DNA of 46,011 nt from contig DASQHM010000175.1 in NCBI GenBank assembly GCA_035632095.1, forward strand, positions 1-46,011, read 5' to 3'. Origin of the DNA: DASQHM01 sp035632095 (GTDB lineage Bacteria > Pseudomonadota > Alphaproteobacteria > Ferrovibrionales > Ferrovibrionaceae). Below, piece after piece: positions 6,832-15,337 of this stretch. The notes under the pieces are model-generated. The model was not told where the DNA came from and ran no database searches. It saw only the letters and a list, made by a program, of their open reading frames with translations. Both the position numbers and the translations under genes were made by a program. Each line of letters begins with the position of its first letter. The stretch's first letter is position 1.

Positions 6832-7808
6832 AGCCCTTCGAAGAGCGGCGTCGACAAATAGCGTTCCGCGAACGACGGGATGATGACCACGATGGTCTTG
6901 CCCGCCATCTCGGAACGCGCGCCGACTTCGAGCGCCGCCGCGAGCGCCGCGCCAGACGAGATGCCGACCGGAATTCCCTCCAGCCGCGCCACGTTGCGCG
7001 CGGTCTGGAATGCGGTTTCGTTGCCGATGGTGACGATCTCGTCGATGAGCTTGGTGTCGAGGATGGCGGGCACGAAGCCGGCGCCGATACCCTGGATCGG
7101 ATGGCGTCCCGGCGCATGGCCCGACAACACGGCGCTATCCTCCGGTTCCACGGCGATCATCTTCAACGACGGTTTGCGCGGCTTCAGCACCTGGCCGACG
7201 CCGGTGAGCGTGCCGCCGGTGCCGACGCCTGAGACGACCACGTCCACCTTGCCGCCCGTGTCGGCCCAAATCTCTTCGGCCGTGGTCTCGCGGTGGATCG
7301 CTGGGTTGGCCGGGTTCTCGAATTGCTGCGGCATGACCGCGTGCGGATTTGAGGCGAGAATCTCCTTGGCGCGGGCGATGGCGCCGTTCATGCCCCTCTC
7401 GGACGGCGTGAGCTCGAGCTCGGCGCCCAGCAGCTTCATGATCTTGCGCCGCTCGATGGAGGCGCCTTCCGGCATCACCAGGACGAGCTTGTAGCCCTTG
7501 GCGGCGCAGACGAAGGCGAGGCCGATGCCCGTGTTGCCCGAAGTCGGCTCGACCAGAACCGTCTCCGGTCCGATCTTGCCGGACTTTTCCAGCGCTTCGA
7601 CCATGGACACGCCGATGCGGTCCTTCACCGACGAAAGTGGATTGAAGAACTCGAGCTTCGCCAGGATGTCCGCCTTGGCGCCGGCGTGCTCGGCCAGGCG
7701 GCGGACGCGGACAAGCGGCGTGCCGCCCATGGTATCGATGATCGACTCGTATATGCGTCCGCGCGGTTCGGCCCGGCGTTCTGGCGACATTCTTGCGGCA
7801 GTGGTCAT
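6828..7808 (-). CDS. cysK: Cysteine synthase (O-acetylserine sulfhydrylase)
   Basis: This 326-residue fold-type II PLP enzyme carries the PLP lysine K62 (NPLSSVKDRIG), the substrate loop TSGNTG at 89-94, and the phosphate loop GVGTGGTLTG near residue 200. It ends with SFAERYLSTPLF, typical of CysK. It joins O-acetylserine and sulfide to make cysteine. I chose ATG 7808 (MTTAARMSPERR) because the frame upstream runs into the Rrf2 gene and loses homology; ATG 7790 is another option. The C-terminus ends in GL rather than the usual Ile that docks in serine acetyltransferase. The Rrf2 regulator is 26 bp upstream. Confidence 0.92.
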   Translation of the reverse strand: MTTAARMSPERRAEPRGRIYESIIDTMGGTPLVRVRRLAEHAGAKADILAKLEFFNPLSSVKDRIGVSMVEALEKSGKIGPETVLVEPTSGNTGIGLAFVCAAKGYKLVLVMPEGASIERRKIMKLLGAELELTPSERGMNGAIARAKEILASNPHAVMPQQFENPANPAIHRETTAEEIWADTGGKVDVVVSGVGTGGTLTGVGQVLKPRKPSLKMIAVEPEDSAVLSGHAPGRHPIQGIGAGFVPAILDTKLIDEIVTIGNETAFQTARNVARLEGIPVGISSGAALAAALEVGARSEMAGKTIVVIIPSFAERYLSTPLFEGL

Positions 7809-7834
7809 CGTTGTCCTTGGCTCGGCCGCGTCGC

Positions 7835-8296
7835 TCAGATGGTGAAATCCGCCCGCTCGCGGCCCTCGTTGCGGATTCCGGCTTCGCGCGCCCGCTGGCA
7901 GAGATCTTCCAGGGTCAAGGCGTTGAGCCGCTGCATCATCTCCTGTTGCACTTCTTCCCACAATGGCCGAACCACCCGTTGTCCAAGCTCGGAGCCGGGC
8001 GTATCGGGCTCGTCGCCCTCTTCGCTCTCGCGATCCAACGCATCGATGATGCGGACCACTTCGCCGACGGTGATGCGCCGCCGCTCGCGCGCCAAGGTGT
8101 AGCCGCCGCGCGGCCCGCGCACGCCCTTCAGCACGCCGGCATGCACAAGCTGCTGCATCACCTGCTCGAGATAGCGCTGCGGGATGCCTTGACGCCGCGT
8201 GATCTCCTTCGACTGCACGGGTTCGGGCCGCGCGTTGTAGGCGATGTCGACGACCGCTTCGAGCGCGAACATGGTCTTGCGGGGCAGGCGCAGCAT
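7835..8296 (-). CDS. Rrf2-family transcriptional regulator
   Basis: This 153-residue protein has the Rrf2 winged helix: MLRLPRKTMFALEAVVDIAY, then ITRRQGIPQRYLEQVMQQL and GVRGPRGGYTLAR. The family includes IscR, RirA, NsrR and CymR. It has a single cysteine (C133), so it cannot bind an Fe-S cluster in the IscR way, which needs three. It lies between dut and cysK, 26 bp before cysK. By position and lack of cluster ligands it resembles CymR, the cysteine-metabolism regulator of Bacillus, in function; that is an inference. Confidence 0.85.
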   Translation of the reverse strand: MLRLPRKTMFALEAVVDIAYNARPEPVQSKEITRRQGIPQRYLEQVMQQLVHAGVLKGVRGPRGGYTLARERRRITVGEVVRIIDALDRESEEGDEPDTPGSELGQRVVRPLWEEVQQEMMQRLNALTLEDLCQRAREAGIRNEGRERADFTI

Positions 8297-8299
8297 CGC

Positions 8300-8794
8300 T
8301 CATGCCCCCCGCTTCGGGGCCGCGCCTCGGCCGGTCGAGCCGAATCCGCCGGCACCGCGCACGCTTTCGGGAAGCACCGTCGTCTCGCGCAACGTCGCAT
8401 GCGCCACGGGCGCCAGCACGAGCTGGGCGACGTGCGACCCGCGGGTCACGGTGAACGGCTCGCGGCCGAAATTGACCAGGATGACGCCGACCTCGCCGCG
8501 ATAGTCGGCATCTATGGTGCCGGGCGCGTTGAGCACGGTCACGCCGTGGCGCAGCGCCAGGCCTGAGCGCGGCCGCACCTGGCCTTCGTAGCGTTCGGGA
8601 AGCGCCAGCGCAATTCCGGTCGGGATCAGTGCGCGCTCGCCCGGCTGCAGCACCACGTCGCCGGCGACGGCGGCCGCCAGATCGAGGCCGGCGCTTCCCG
8701 GCGTTGCGTATGCCGGCAGATCGAGATCGGCTCCGTGGGGCAGGCGCCGAACGGCGACCGAGGGTTCGCGTGATGCGGATCCAGGCAACGTCAA
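8300..8794 (-). CDS. dut: dUTP diphosphatase
   Basis: All five dUTPase motifs are present in this 164-residue protein: I (TPGSAGLDLA, 31-40), II (RSGLAL, 76-81), III (GTIDADYRGE, 92-101), IV (GSHVAQLV, 119-126) and V (RGAGGFGSTG, 146-155). The trimeric enzyme splits dUTP into dUMP and PPi, keeping uracil out of DNA. No ATG or GTG lies before motif I; TTG at 8794-8792 is the best start. Its TTGA overlaps the coaBC stop, so translation is probably coupled. The gene ends 3 bp before the Rrf2 start. Confidence 0.93.
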   Translation of the reverse strand: MTLPGSASREPSVAVRRLPHGADLDLPAYATPGSAGLDLAAAVAGDVVLQPGERALIPTGIALALPERYEGQVRPRSGLALRHGVTVLNAPGTIDADYRGEVGVILVNFGREPFTVTRGSHVAQLVLAPVAHATLRETTVLPESVRGAGGFGSTGRGAAPKRGA

Positions 8795-10014
8795 CTCTCC
8801 CTGTTGAGATGTTCGGCGATGCGCCGGGCCAGCCGGGCCGCCACCTCGATTTTGCTGGCCGACGGCCAGTCTTCGACGGCCTTGGCGCTGATGAGGTGCA
8901 CGGTATTGCGTTCGCCGCCGAACGTACCCGTTGCCGGGCTCACGTCATTGGCGACGATCCAATCGCAGCCTTTTTTCTTGAGCTTCTTGCGTGCGTTGTC
9001 GATCAGGTTTTCGGTTTCCGCGGCAAAGCCCACCACGAGTTTCGGCCGAGCGCGCTTCAGGCCGCTCAATGTGGCGAGGATATCCGGGTTCTCCGCGAGG
9101 GAAAGCGGCGGCAGCTTGCCGCCGTCTTTCTTGATCTTTTGGCCGGCTTCGTTCGCCACGCGCCAATCGGCCACGGCGGCCGCGCATACGGCGACATCGG
9201 CAGGCAATGTGTTCTGGCAAGCCGCCAGCATGTCGCGCGCGGTCTCGACTTTGATCACGCGCGCGCCCTTGGGATCGGGCTCGTGGCTCGGACCCGATAC
9301 CAGCACCACGTCAGCGCCAAGCTCGGCAAGCGCCGCGGCGATCGCATGACCTTGCTTGCCGGACGAACGGTTGGCGATGTAACGCACCGGATCGATCGGC
9401 TCGTGCGTCGGCCCCGAGGTGACGAGCGCGCGCTTGCCGGAAAGGAGACGCCCGGTTGTCCCGCCGGCGCGGCCGGCGAAGTGGCGCTCGATCGCGGCCA
9501 CGATCTCGTCCGGCTCGGCCATGCGGCCGGGTCCGAACTCGCCGCAGGCCATGTCGCCCTCGTTCGGCCCGATCGACAACACGCCATCGGCGGCGAGGCG
9601 GGCCACGTTGCGTTGGGTTGCCGGGTGATTCCACATGCGGACGTTCATGGCGGGTGCGATCAACACCGGCTTGTCCGTGGCGAGAAGCGCCGTGGTCGCC
9701 AGGTCGGAGGCCAATCCGGACGCCATGCGGGCGACGATGTCGGCGGTGGCGGGCGCCACCACCAGCAGATCGGCGTCGCGGGAAAGCTGGATGTGCCCCA
9801 TTTCGGCTTCATCCGTGAGCGAGAATAGGTCGCCGTAGACCTTGTCCCCGGATAGGGCCGAGACGCTGAGGGGCGTGACGAACTGGGCGCCGGCCTTGGT
9901 CAGGATGCAGCGCACGCTGGCGCCCCGCTCCTTGATCCGGCGGATCAGCTCGAGCGCTTTATAAGCGGCAATGCCGCCGGCGATGATGAGCAGGATGCGT
10001 TTGCCGGATAGCAC
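8791..10014 (-). CDS. coaBC: Phosphopantothenoylcysteine decarboxylase / phosphopantothenate-cysteine ligase
   Basis: A bifunctional CoA-pathway enzyme of 407 residues. The N-terminal flavin-dependent CoaC half has H74 (MGHIQLSRDADLL), N124 (PAMNVRMW) and C157 (GDMACGEFGPGRMAEP). The C-terminal CoaB half has TSGPTHEPIDPVRYIANRSS, the CTP site region, and KIKKDGGKLPPLSLAENPDI. It adds cysteine to 4'-phosphopantothenate and decarboxylates the product. The start is GTG at 10014, as an in-frame TAA sits just upstream. It is the first gene after a 108-bp gap from ubiB, so it may have its own promoter; it overlaps dut by 4 bp. Confidence 0.95.
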   Translation of the reverse strand: MLSGKRILLIIAGGIAAYKALELIRRIKERGASVRCILTKAGAQFVTPLSVSALSGDKVYGDLFSLTDEAEMGHIQLSRDADLLVVAPATADIVARMASGLASDLATTALLATDKPVLIAPAMNVRMWNHPATQRNVARLAADGVLSIGPNEGDMACGEFGPGRMAEPDEIVAAIERHFAGRAGGTTGRLLSGKRALVTSGPTHEPIDPVRYIANRSSGKQGHAIAAALAELGADVVLVSGPSHEPDPKGARVIKVETARDMLAACQNTLPADVAVCAAAVADWRVANEAGQKIKKDGGKLPPLSLAENPDILATLSGLKRARPKLVVGFAAETENLIDNARKKLKKKGCDWIVANDVSPATGTFGGERNTVHLISAKAVEDWPSASKIEVAARLARRIAEHLNRES

Positions 10015-10122
10015 CGTAATTTACTCGCTATTACGTAGCTGATTTGTAAATAGTCTACTCACCCACAGCCGCAATGGGCAAGCGGCAATGCAATCGCGGG
10101 CGGCACGGCCCGCCGATCTTTC

Positions 10123-11673
10123 CTACACCCCGCGCCAAAGCAGCAGGATGAGCAAGGCAGCGAAAAGTCCGGCCGCCACCAGCAACGGCCGCCGCCGCCG
10201 TGCCTGTTCGGCCGCGATCAGCCGCGCGCTCTCTCGATCGAGGCGGACCGTGCCATCGGCGAGAACGCCGGCAGCGCGTTCCAATGTCTCGGCCAGCGCC
10301 GGTAAGCGCCGCAATACGCGGCCGGCGTCCGCCGCCAGATCGCCGAGCCGGGCGTCGGGCCCCATGTTGGCGCGCATCCATTCACTCACCACGGGCTCGG
10401 CGGCCTGCCAGAAATTGATCTCCGGATCGAGCGAGCGCGCGACGCCCTCGACCGTCACCATGGTCTTCTGCAGCAGCAGCAGTTGCGGCTGGGTCTGCAT
10501 GGCGAAGGTCTCGGTGATGCGGAAGAGCTGTGCCAGCAGACGGGCGATGGATATTTCGCTCACCGGCCGGCCCAAGATCGGCTCGCCGATGGAGCGGCAC
10601 GCTTGCGCGAAGGCTTCCACCGATTGATTGGCCGGCACATAGCCCGCACTGAAATGCACCTCCGCCGCGCGCCGCCAGTCGCCGGTGAGGAAGGCGTGCA
10701 GCATCTCGGCCAGGAACAGGCGCGTCGGACGGTCGATGCGGCCCATGATGCCGAAGTCCACGGCGGCGATGGTGCCGTCCGGCTCCACGAACAGGTTGCC
10801 GTGGTGCATGTCGGCGTGAAAGAAACCGTGACCGAGCGCCTGGCCGAGGAAAATGCGAATCACGCGCGCCGCCAAGGCCTTCGGATCGTGCCCGGCCGCG
10901 ATCAAGCCTTCACGGTCGTCGATGGCGATCCCCCCGACGCGCTCGAGCGTCAGCACGCGGCGGCCGGTCAGCGGCCAGATCACTTTGGGAACGCGGAAGC
11001 CGCCGATGCCGGCCGTGTTCTCGGCCAATTCCGACGCCGCCGCCGCCTCCAGACGCAAATCCATTTCGAGATCGACGCTCGCCGCCACGGTCTCGACCAC
11101 CTTGACGGGCCTGAGCCGGCGCAAAGCCGGCGCAAATCTCTCGGCCAGGCCGGCAAGCCAGAAGAAGAGCGCCAGGTCGCGGCGAAACGCCGCTTCGATG
11201 CCGGGCCGGAGCACCTTGACTGCAACCGGATCGCCTTCGAGCGTCGTGGCGAAATGCACCTGCGCGATGGAGGCCGCCGCAACGGGCCTATCCTCGAATT
11301 GGCCGAACAGCGCCTCGACGGGACGGCCTAGTTCCGTGGCGATCGCCGCGCGCGCCTCAGCCGCATCGAACGGCGGCAGCCGATCGCGCAACCGGCCCAA
11401 ATCCTCGGCGACCGCGTCGCCGACGATGTCGGCACGGACCGAAAGTGCCTGTCCGAGCTTGATGAAACTCGGACCCAATGTCTGCAGTGCATTGGCCAGG
11501 CGTTCGCCCGGGCGTGCGTCGCCGCGATGCGCCGGGCGTCCGCCGATCAAGCGCGCCGTCCGGGCAACCCATGCGGGCACGAAAGGCGAATCCAGCGGAA
11601 ACAGCGCATCGTGCCGCCCGAGCGTCCGGACGATCCCGATCAGGCGCGCGGAATGGCGAACGGCGTCCAGCAC
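10123..11673 (-). CDS. ubiB: Ubiquinone biosynthesis kinase-like protein UbiB
   Basis: This 516-residue member of the ABC1/ADCK/UbiB family has the family KxGQ motif (FIKLGQALSVRADI, K72-Q75). The kinase-like segments VAVKVLRPGI, HADMHHGNLF and VDFGIMG follow, with a hydrophobic C-terminal anchor (LLVAAGLFAALLILLLW). UbiB supports ubiquinone synthesis at the membrane, probably by ATPase activity on lipid precursors. The GTG start at 11673 lies one base beyond the ubiE stop codon, so the two are co-translated. The ubiE-ubiB order is usual in proteobacteria. Confidence 0.93.
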   Translation of the reverse strand: MLDAVRHSARLIGIVRTLGRHDALFPLDSPFVPAWVARTARLIGGRPAHRGDARPGERLANALQTLGPSFIKLGQALSVRADIVGDAVAEDLGRLRDRLPPFDAAEARAAIATELGRPVEALFGQFEDRPVAAASIAQVHFATTLEGDPVAVKVLRPGIEAAFRRDLALFFWLAGLAERFAPALRRLRPVKVVETVAASVDLEMDLRLEAAAASELAENTAGIGGFRVPKVIWPLTGRRVLTLERVGGIAIDDREGLIAAGHDPKALAARVIRIFLGQALGHGFFHADMHHGNLFVEPDGTIAAVDFGIMGRIDRPTRLFLAEMLHAFLTGDWRRAAEVHFSAGYVPANQSVEAFAQACRSIGEPILGRPVSEISIARLLAQLFRITETFAMQTQPQLLLLQKTMVTVEGVARSLDPEINFWQAAEPVVSEWMRANMGPDARLGDLAADAGRVLRRLPALAETLERAAGVLADGTVRLDRESARLIAAEQARRRRPLLVAAGLFAALLILLLWRGV

Positions 11674-11674
11674 C

Positions 11675-12436
11675 TCAGATGCGCCAGGCCGAATGAAGTG
11701 CGGCGATGCCGCCGGAGAGATTGCGCACGCGCGTCTCGCCGAGGCCGGCGCTTTCGATCATGGTGGCGAAGCGCTGCTGATCGGGAAAACGGCGAATGCT
11801 TTCCGCGAGGTACCGGTACGCATCGGCATCTCCAGTCACCAGCCGCCCGAGCGCGGGCAGCACCGAGAACGAGTACGCGGCGTAGACGCGGTCCAGGAGC
11901 GGCAGGACCACGGTGCTGAATTCGAGGCAAAGGAACCGCCCGCCGGGGCGCAAGACGCGGCGCGCTTCGGCCAGCGCGGCCGGAATGTCGGTGACGTTGC
12001 GAATGCCGAAGGCGATGGTGTAGGCGTCCATGGATGCGTCGGCGAAGGGCAGACGCTCGGCATCCGCGGCGATCCAATCGATGCCAGTGAAAATGCCTTG
12101 GTCGATGGCGCGATCGCGCCCGACTTGCAGCATGGCCTCGTTGATGTCGCAGACCGTTACCGGCGGCGCATTGCCGGCGAGCCGCGCGAGATAGCGAAAC
12201 GCGATGTCGCCCGTCCCGCCCGCCATGTCGAGCAACCGCATGGTCGGGCGCGGCGCGAGCCAATCGATCATCGCCGACTTCCACAGGCGATGAATTCCCG
12301 CCGACATCAAGTCGTTCATCAGGTCGTAGCGGCCGGCGACGCTGTCGAAAACGCCGCGCACCATCGCGGCCTTGTCCGCCTTCGGAACTGTGCGGAAACC
12401 GAAATCGGTGTTGTGTTCCGCGTTCTCGGCCGTCAT
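11675..12436 (-). CDS. ubiE: Ubiquinone/menaquinone C-methyltransferase UbiE
   Basis: A class I SAM-dependent methyltransferase. The N-terminus HNTDFGFRTVPKADKAAMV, the block YDLMNDLMSAGIHRLWK, the SAM motif LLDMAGGTGDIAF and NVTDIPAALAEARRVLRPGG are all UbiE signatures. It methylates the benzoquinol ring (C5 position in ubiquinone synthesis). I chose ATG 12436 (MTAENAEHN), which matches the usual length of about 253 residues. ATG 12448 would add four residues; neither has a clear ribosome site. The gene is divergent from mutM, with under 50 bp between them. Confidence 0.93.
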   Translation of the reverse strand: MTAENAEHNTDFGFRTVPKADKAAMVRGVFDSVAGRYDLMNDLMSAGIHRLWKSAMIDWLAPRPTMRLLDMAGGTGDIAFRYLARLAGNAPPVTVCDINEAMLQVGRDRAIDQGIFTGIDWIAADAERLPFADASMDAYTIAFGIRNVTDIPAALAEARRVLRPGGRFLCLEFSTVVLPLLDRVYAAYSFSVLPALGRLVTGDADAYRYLAESIRRFPDQQRFATMIESAGLGETRVRNLSGGIAALHSAWRI

Positions 12437-12483
12437 GGCCGGGAACATAGCGCATGGCCCCCGAGCGCGCTACTCTGCGGCCC

Positions 12484-13317
12484 ATGCCCGAGCTGCCGGA
12501 AGTGGAAACAGTCTGCCGCGGCCTCGCCGAGGCGCTGGAAGGCCGCCGGTTGGTGAAGATCGAACTGCGCCGCCGTGACTTGCGATGGCCGTTGCCCGAC
12601 GGTTTCGCCGAGCGATTGACCGGCCGTCACGTGCGGCGCATTCATCGCCGCGCCAAGTACATCATGGTCGATTTGGACAGCGAGGACGTGATGCTGGCGC
12701 ATCTCGGCATGTCCGGGAAGATGGTCATTGCGCCGCCAGGCGCCGGACCGGACAAGCCCGCGACCCATGACCATGTGATCTTCACCACCGACCACGGCAT
12801 CCGCGTCTCGTTCAACGACACGCGCCGTTTCGGCATGATGGACATCTGCGCCGCCGGCGATATCGCGACGCATAAGCTGTTGAAGGACCTCGGGCCCGAA
12901 CCGCTCGGCAATTCCTTCAATCCACCAGCCTTGTCGGCGGCGCTCGCGGGCAAGCGTACGCCCATCAAGGCGGCGCTGCTCGATCAGCGCGTGGTCGCCG
13001 GCCTCGGCAACATCTATGTCTGCGAAGCCTTGTTTCGCGCCCGCATCTCGCCGAAACGCCTCGCCTGCACGGTCGCGGGCGCGCGCGCCGAGCGACTGGT
13101 TCCTGCAATCAAGACCGTGCTGAACGAGGCCATCGTCGCCGGCGGCTCGAGTTTGCGCGACTATGTGCGCGCTTCCGGCGAACTCGGCTGTTTTCAGCAC
13201 CGCTTCGACGTCTACGACCGGGAGGGCGAAGCGTGTCATGGCTGCCGCCGCGGCAAGGTGCGTCGCATCGTGCAATCCGGCCGCTCCACCTTCTATTGCG
13301 CCGCATGCCAGAAATGA
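12484..13317 (+). CDS. mutM: Formamidopyrimidine-DNA glycosylase (Fpg)
   Basis: This 277-residue base-excision repair enzyme removes 8-oxoguanine and formamidopyrimidines. The start at ATG 12484 is fixed by chemistry: the mature protein must begin with Pro (PELPEVETVCRGL), the catalytic nucleophile, so the upstream in-frame ATG at 12454 is not used. The catalytic Glu3 (counting the initiator Met) follows the Pro, and a conserved Lys lies in HRRAKYIMVDL. The C-terminal zinc finger is CHGC...YCAAC. The TGA stop overlaps the ATG of the next gene (ATGA). Confidence 0.96.
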   Translation: MPELPEVETVCRGLAEALEGRRLVKIELRRRDLRWPLPDGFAERLTGRHVRRIHRRAKYIMVDLDSEDVMLAHLGMSGKMVIAPPGAGPDKPATHDHVIFTTDHGIRVSFNDTRRFGMMDICAAGDIATHKLLKDLGPEPLGNSFNPPALSAALAGKRTPIKAALLDQRVVAGLGNIYVCEALFRARISPKRLACTVAGARAERLVPAIKTVLNEAIVAGGSSLRDYVRASGELGCFQHRFDVYDREGEACHGCRRGKVRRIVQSGRSTFYCAACQK

Positions 13318-13670
13318 CGCGCATCGCGGTCCTTGTCCTGGCGCTTGCATTCGTGGCGCGGTTTGCCATCGCCGCGGATCAGGCCTATGTGCAGGGCATC
13401 TCGGACTTGCCGCTGATGCCGGGGCTGACGGAAGTGCCGGGCGCCGGCACGGTGTTCGACAAGCCGGGCGGGCGCATCGTGCAGGCCTATGCGACGGGTA
13501 ACGGCATGGACGCCAATGCCGTAAGGCGCTTCTATGCCGACACGCTGCCGGGCCTCGGCTGGCACCGCGAGACCGAGAGTGCTTTCGTGCGCGAACACGA
13601 GCGTCTCAGATTGACCGTTGCCGAGGACAAGGGCACGCTCACGGTCCGCTTCGACGTCGCGCCGCGCTGA
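13314..13670 (+). CDS. Small exported protein of unknown function
   Basis: A 118-residue protein with a clear Sec signal peptide (MTRIAVLVLALAFVARFAIA), predicted to be cleaved before ADQAYV. The mature part contains ISDLPLMPGLTEVPGAGTVF and RRFYADTLPGLGWHRE. The ATG at 13314 overlaps the mutM stop (ATGA), giving translational coupling; ATG 13305 is a less likely start. No catalytic motif is seen. The FYADTLPGLGW stretch resembles segments of small periplasmic proteins often found next to mutM in this group; its function is unknown. Confidence 0.7.
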   Translation: MTRIAVLVLALAFVARFAIAADQAYVQGISDLPLMPGLTEVPGAGTVFDKPGGRIVQAYATGNGMDANAVRRFYADTLPGLGWHRETESAFVREHERLRLTVAEDKGTLTVRFDVAPR

Positions 13671-13722
13671 TCCGCCGGCCGCGGAGGCGGAGCGCATCAC
13701 CTTGCATTCAGGAGCCCCCTCC

Positions 13723-14499
13723 ATGGCCTATCAGAACATCGTCGTTGAAACGCGCGGCCCTGTCGGCCTCATTCGCTTGAACCGGCCGAATGCCCTGAAC
13801 GCATTGAACAAGGCGCTGGTCGACGAACTGGCTGCGGCGGTCGACGCCTTCGAGAAGGATCAGACCATCGGATGCCTGGTGCTCACCGGTTCGGAGAAGG
13901 CCTTCGCCGCCGGGGCCGATATCAAGGAGATGCAGCCGAAGACCTATATGGATGTCTATATGGAAGACTTCATCACCGCCAATTGGGAGCGCACGGCCGC
14001 ATGCCGCAAGCCTGTGATCGCGGCGGTGGCGGGCTATGCCCTCGGCGGCGGTTGCGAGCTTGCCATGATGTGCGACTTCATTCTCGCGGCGGACAATGCA
14101 AAATTCGGCCAGCCGGAGATCAACCTCGGCACATTGCCCGGCGCCGGAGGCACGCAGCGGCTCACGCGCTTTGTCGGCAAATCTAAGGCCATGGAAATGT
14201 GCCTGACCGGGCGAATGATGGACGCGGCGGAGGCCGAGCGCGCCGGGCTGGTCAGCCGCATCGTGCCGGGCGCCGATTTGCTCGACGAGGCGATCAAGGT
14301 CGCGACCCGAATTGCGGAACAGTCGCGGCCGGCGGTGATGATTGCCAAGGAATCGGTCAATCGGGCCTATGAAACGACGCTCGCCGAGGGCATCCGCTTC
14401 GAGCGCCGGGTGTTCCATTCGACGTTCTCGCTCGCCGATCAAAAAGAAGGCATGGCCGCCTTCGTCGAGAAGCGAAAGCCCCGCTTCCAGAACAAATAG
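13723..14499 (+). CDS. Enoyl-CoA hydratase (crotonase family)
   Basis: A 258-residue protein, full length for the family. Both catalytic glutamates of classical enoyl-CoA hydratase are present: E112 (GGGCELAMMCD) and E132 (FGQPEINLGTLPGAGG). The oxyanion-hole segment is AFAAGADIKEM. It hydrates 2-trans-enoyl-CoA in fatty-acid beta-oxidation or related acyl-CoA degradation. Start ATG 13723 follows AGGAG at 13710-13714. It lies in the conserved stretch between mutM and rpsT and ends 75 bp before the rpsT promoter. Confidence 0.93.
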   Translation: MAYQNIVVETRGPVGLIRLNRPNALNALNKALVDELAAAVDAFEKDQTIGCLVLTGSEKAFAAGADIKEMQPKTYMDVYMEDFITANWERTAACRKPVIAAVAGYALGGGCELAMMCDFILAADNAKFGQPEINLGTLPGAGGTQRLTRFVGKSKAMEMCLTGRMMDAAEAERAGLVSRIVPGADLLDEAIKVATRIAEQSRPAVMIAKESVNRAYETTLAEGIRFERRVFHSTFSLADQKEGMAAFVEKRKPRFQNK

Positions 14500-14575
14500 C
14501 CTTGGCCGGCCGGGCCCGCCCGGCTTGAAACGGCACGGTCCCGCATTGGCCTTATTTCACAAGCGTTCTCGACGG

Positions 14576-14604
14576 TTGACGGGGGCGCGCGAGGTCGCTA
14601 TAAC
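14576..14604 (+). promoter_or_regulatory. Promoter of rpsT
   Basis: TTGACG (14576-14581) and TATAAC (14599-14604) are spaced by exactly 17 bp, both near consensus. The -10 ends 32 bp before the rpsT ATG. This is the best sigma-70-type promoter seen in the window. Confidence 0.7.
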
Positions 14605-14636
14605 GCCGCCTTCCGATCCGCAAACGGTTCAAATCC

Positions 14637-14903
14637 ATGGCGCACCACAAGTCGGCGCAAAAGCGCATCCGGCAAACCAAGCGACGCACCGAAGTCAATC
14701 GCGCGCGGCGCTCGCGTATCCGCACGTTCGTGAAGAACGTCGAGCTTGCCATCGCGACCGGCGACGCTAAGGCGGCAAGCGCGGCGTTGAAGAAGGCGCA
14801 GCCCGAACTCGACCGCGGCGTCAGCAAGGGCGTCATGGCGAAGAACACGGCTTCGCGCAAGCTTGCGCGCTTGAGCGCCCGCGTCACCTCGATGCAGAGC
14901 TGA
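14637..14903 (+). CDS. rpsT: 30S ribosomal protein S20
   Basis: An 88-residue basic protein starting MAHHKSAQKRIRQTKRRTEV with the S20 core NRARRSRIRTFVKN. The C-terminal half (KGVMAKNTASRKLARLSAR) also fits. S20 binds 16S rRNA early in small-subunit assembly. No clear Shine-Dalgarno sequence is seen before the ATG; S20 genes often have unusual starts linked to autoregulation. It has its own strong promoter upstream and a good hairpin terminator downstream, so it is a single-gene transcript. Confidence 0.97.
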   Translation: MAHHKSAQKRIRQTKRRTEVNRARRSRIRTFVKNVELAIATGDAKAASAALKKAQPELDRGVSKGVMAKNTASRKLARLSARVTSMQS

Positions 14904-14931
14904 CAGCGCAAGCATTCGACCGATTTCGTTC

Positions 14932-14966
14932 GAAGCCGCGTCGAGAGACGCGGCTTCATCGTTTTC
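14932..14966 (+). terminator. Rho-independent terminator of rpsT
   Basis: A perfect 11-bp stem, GAAGCCGCGTC (14932-14942) with GACGCGGCTTC (14947-14957), closes on the tetraloop GAGA. A short T-rich run (ATCGTTTTC) follows. It lies 29 bp after the rpsT stop. Confidence 0.85.
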
Positions 14967-15337
14967 ATGCGTTCGGATTCCGCAGCGTGCCGCCACGGTG
15001 ATCGCGCCCGCGAAATCTTGTGGTCCCGCGGACGCTCATGACTAGACGCAACGATATTTTTTCGAGTTCCGCATTCGTCTTGTTGCAAGCGTGTGTCGAC
15101 GGCAGTACCCTCGGTTTCGCGCTCGGGCCGAGCGGCTGGTCTGGGTTTCGTCTGAAAAATTCGCGCGAAGTTTTTCCGGGATCGGATGGCAGATTCTTTT
15201 TCGGTTCGAACTAGCCGTCGCATTTTCTTTCGGGATAGAATGATGGTGCTCGTCGAACCCAAGACTGCCGCGAGCTTAAAGAGCAGTCGGTCAAGCCAAC
15301 CAGTAGGCGTTCGGTGCGAGCGGGAGGCGACTTGCCG
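14967..15337. promoter_or_regulatory. Non-coding leader upstream of the rhodanese-dnaA frame
   Basis: About 370 bp without a convincing gene. It is less GC-rich than its surroundings, with several T-rich runs (such as GATATTTTTTCG near 15050 and TTCTTTTTCGG near 15195). A candidate promoter TTGCAA-N17-TACCCT lies at 15083-15111. I searched by eye for DnaA boxes (TTATCCACA and close variants) and found none, so there is no sign of oriC here. The one short open frame at 15020-15214 has no family resemblance. Confidence 0.5.

Noticed and set aside
6828..8303. A 491-codon reading of cysK extending through the Rrf2 gene.
   Set aside because: The first 160 or so codons are out-of-frame Rrf2 sequence without homology; CysK begins at 7808.
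12454..12483. Upstream ATG of mutM giving ten extra residues.
   Set aside because: Fpg needs Pro directly after the initiator Met as its nucleophile, so ATG 12484 is the working start.
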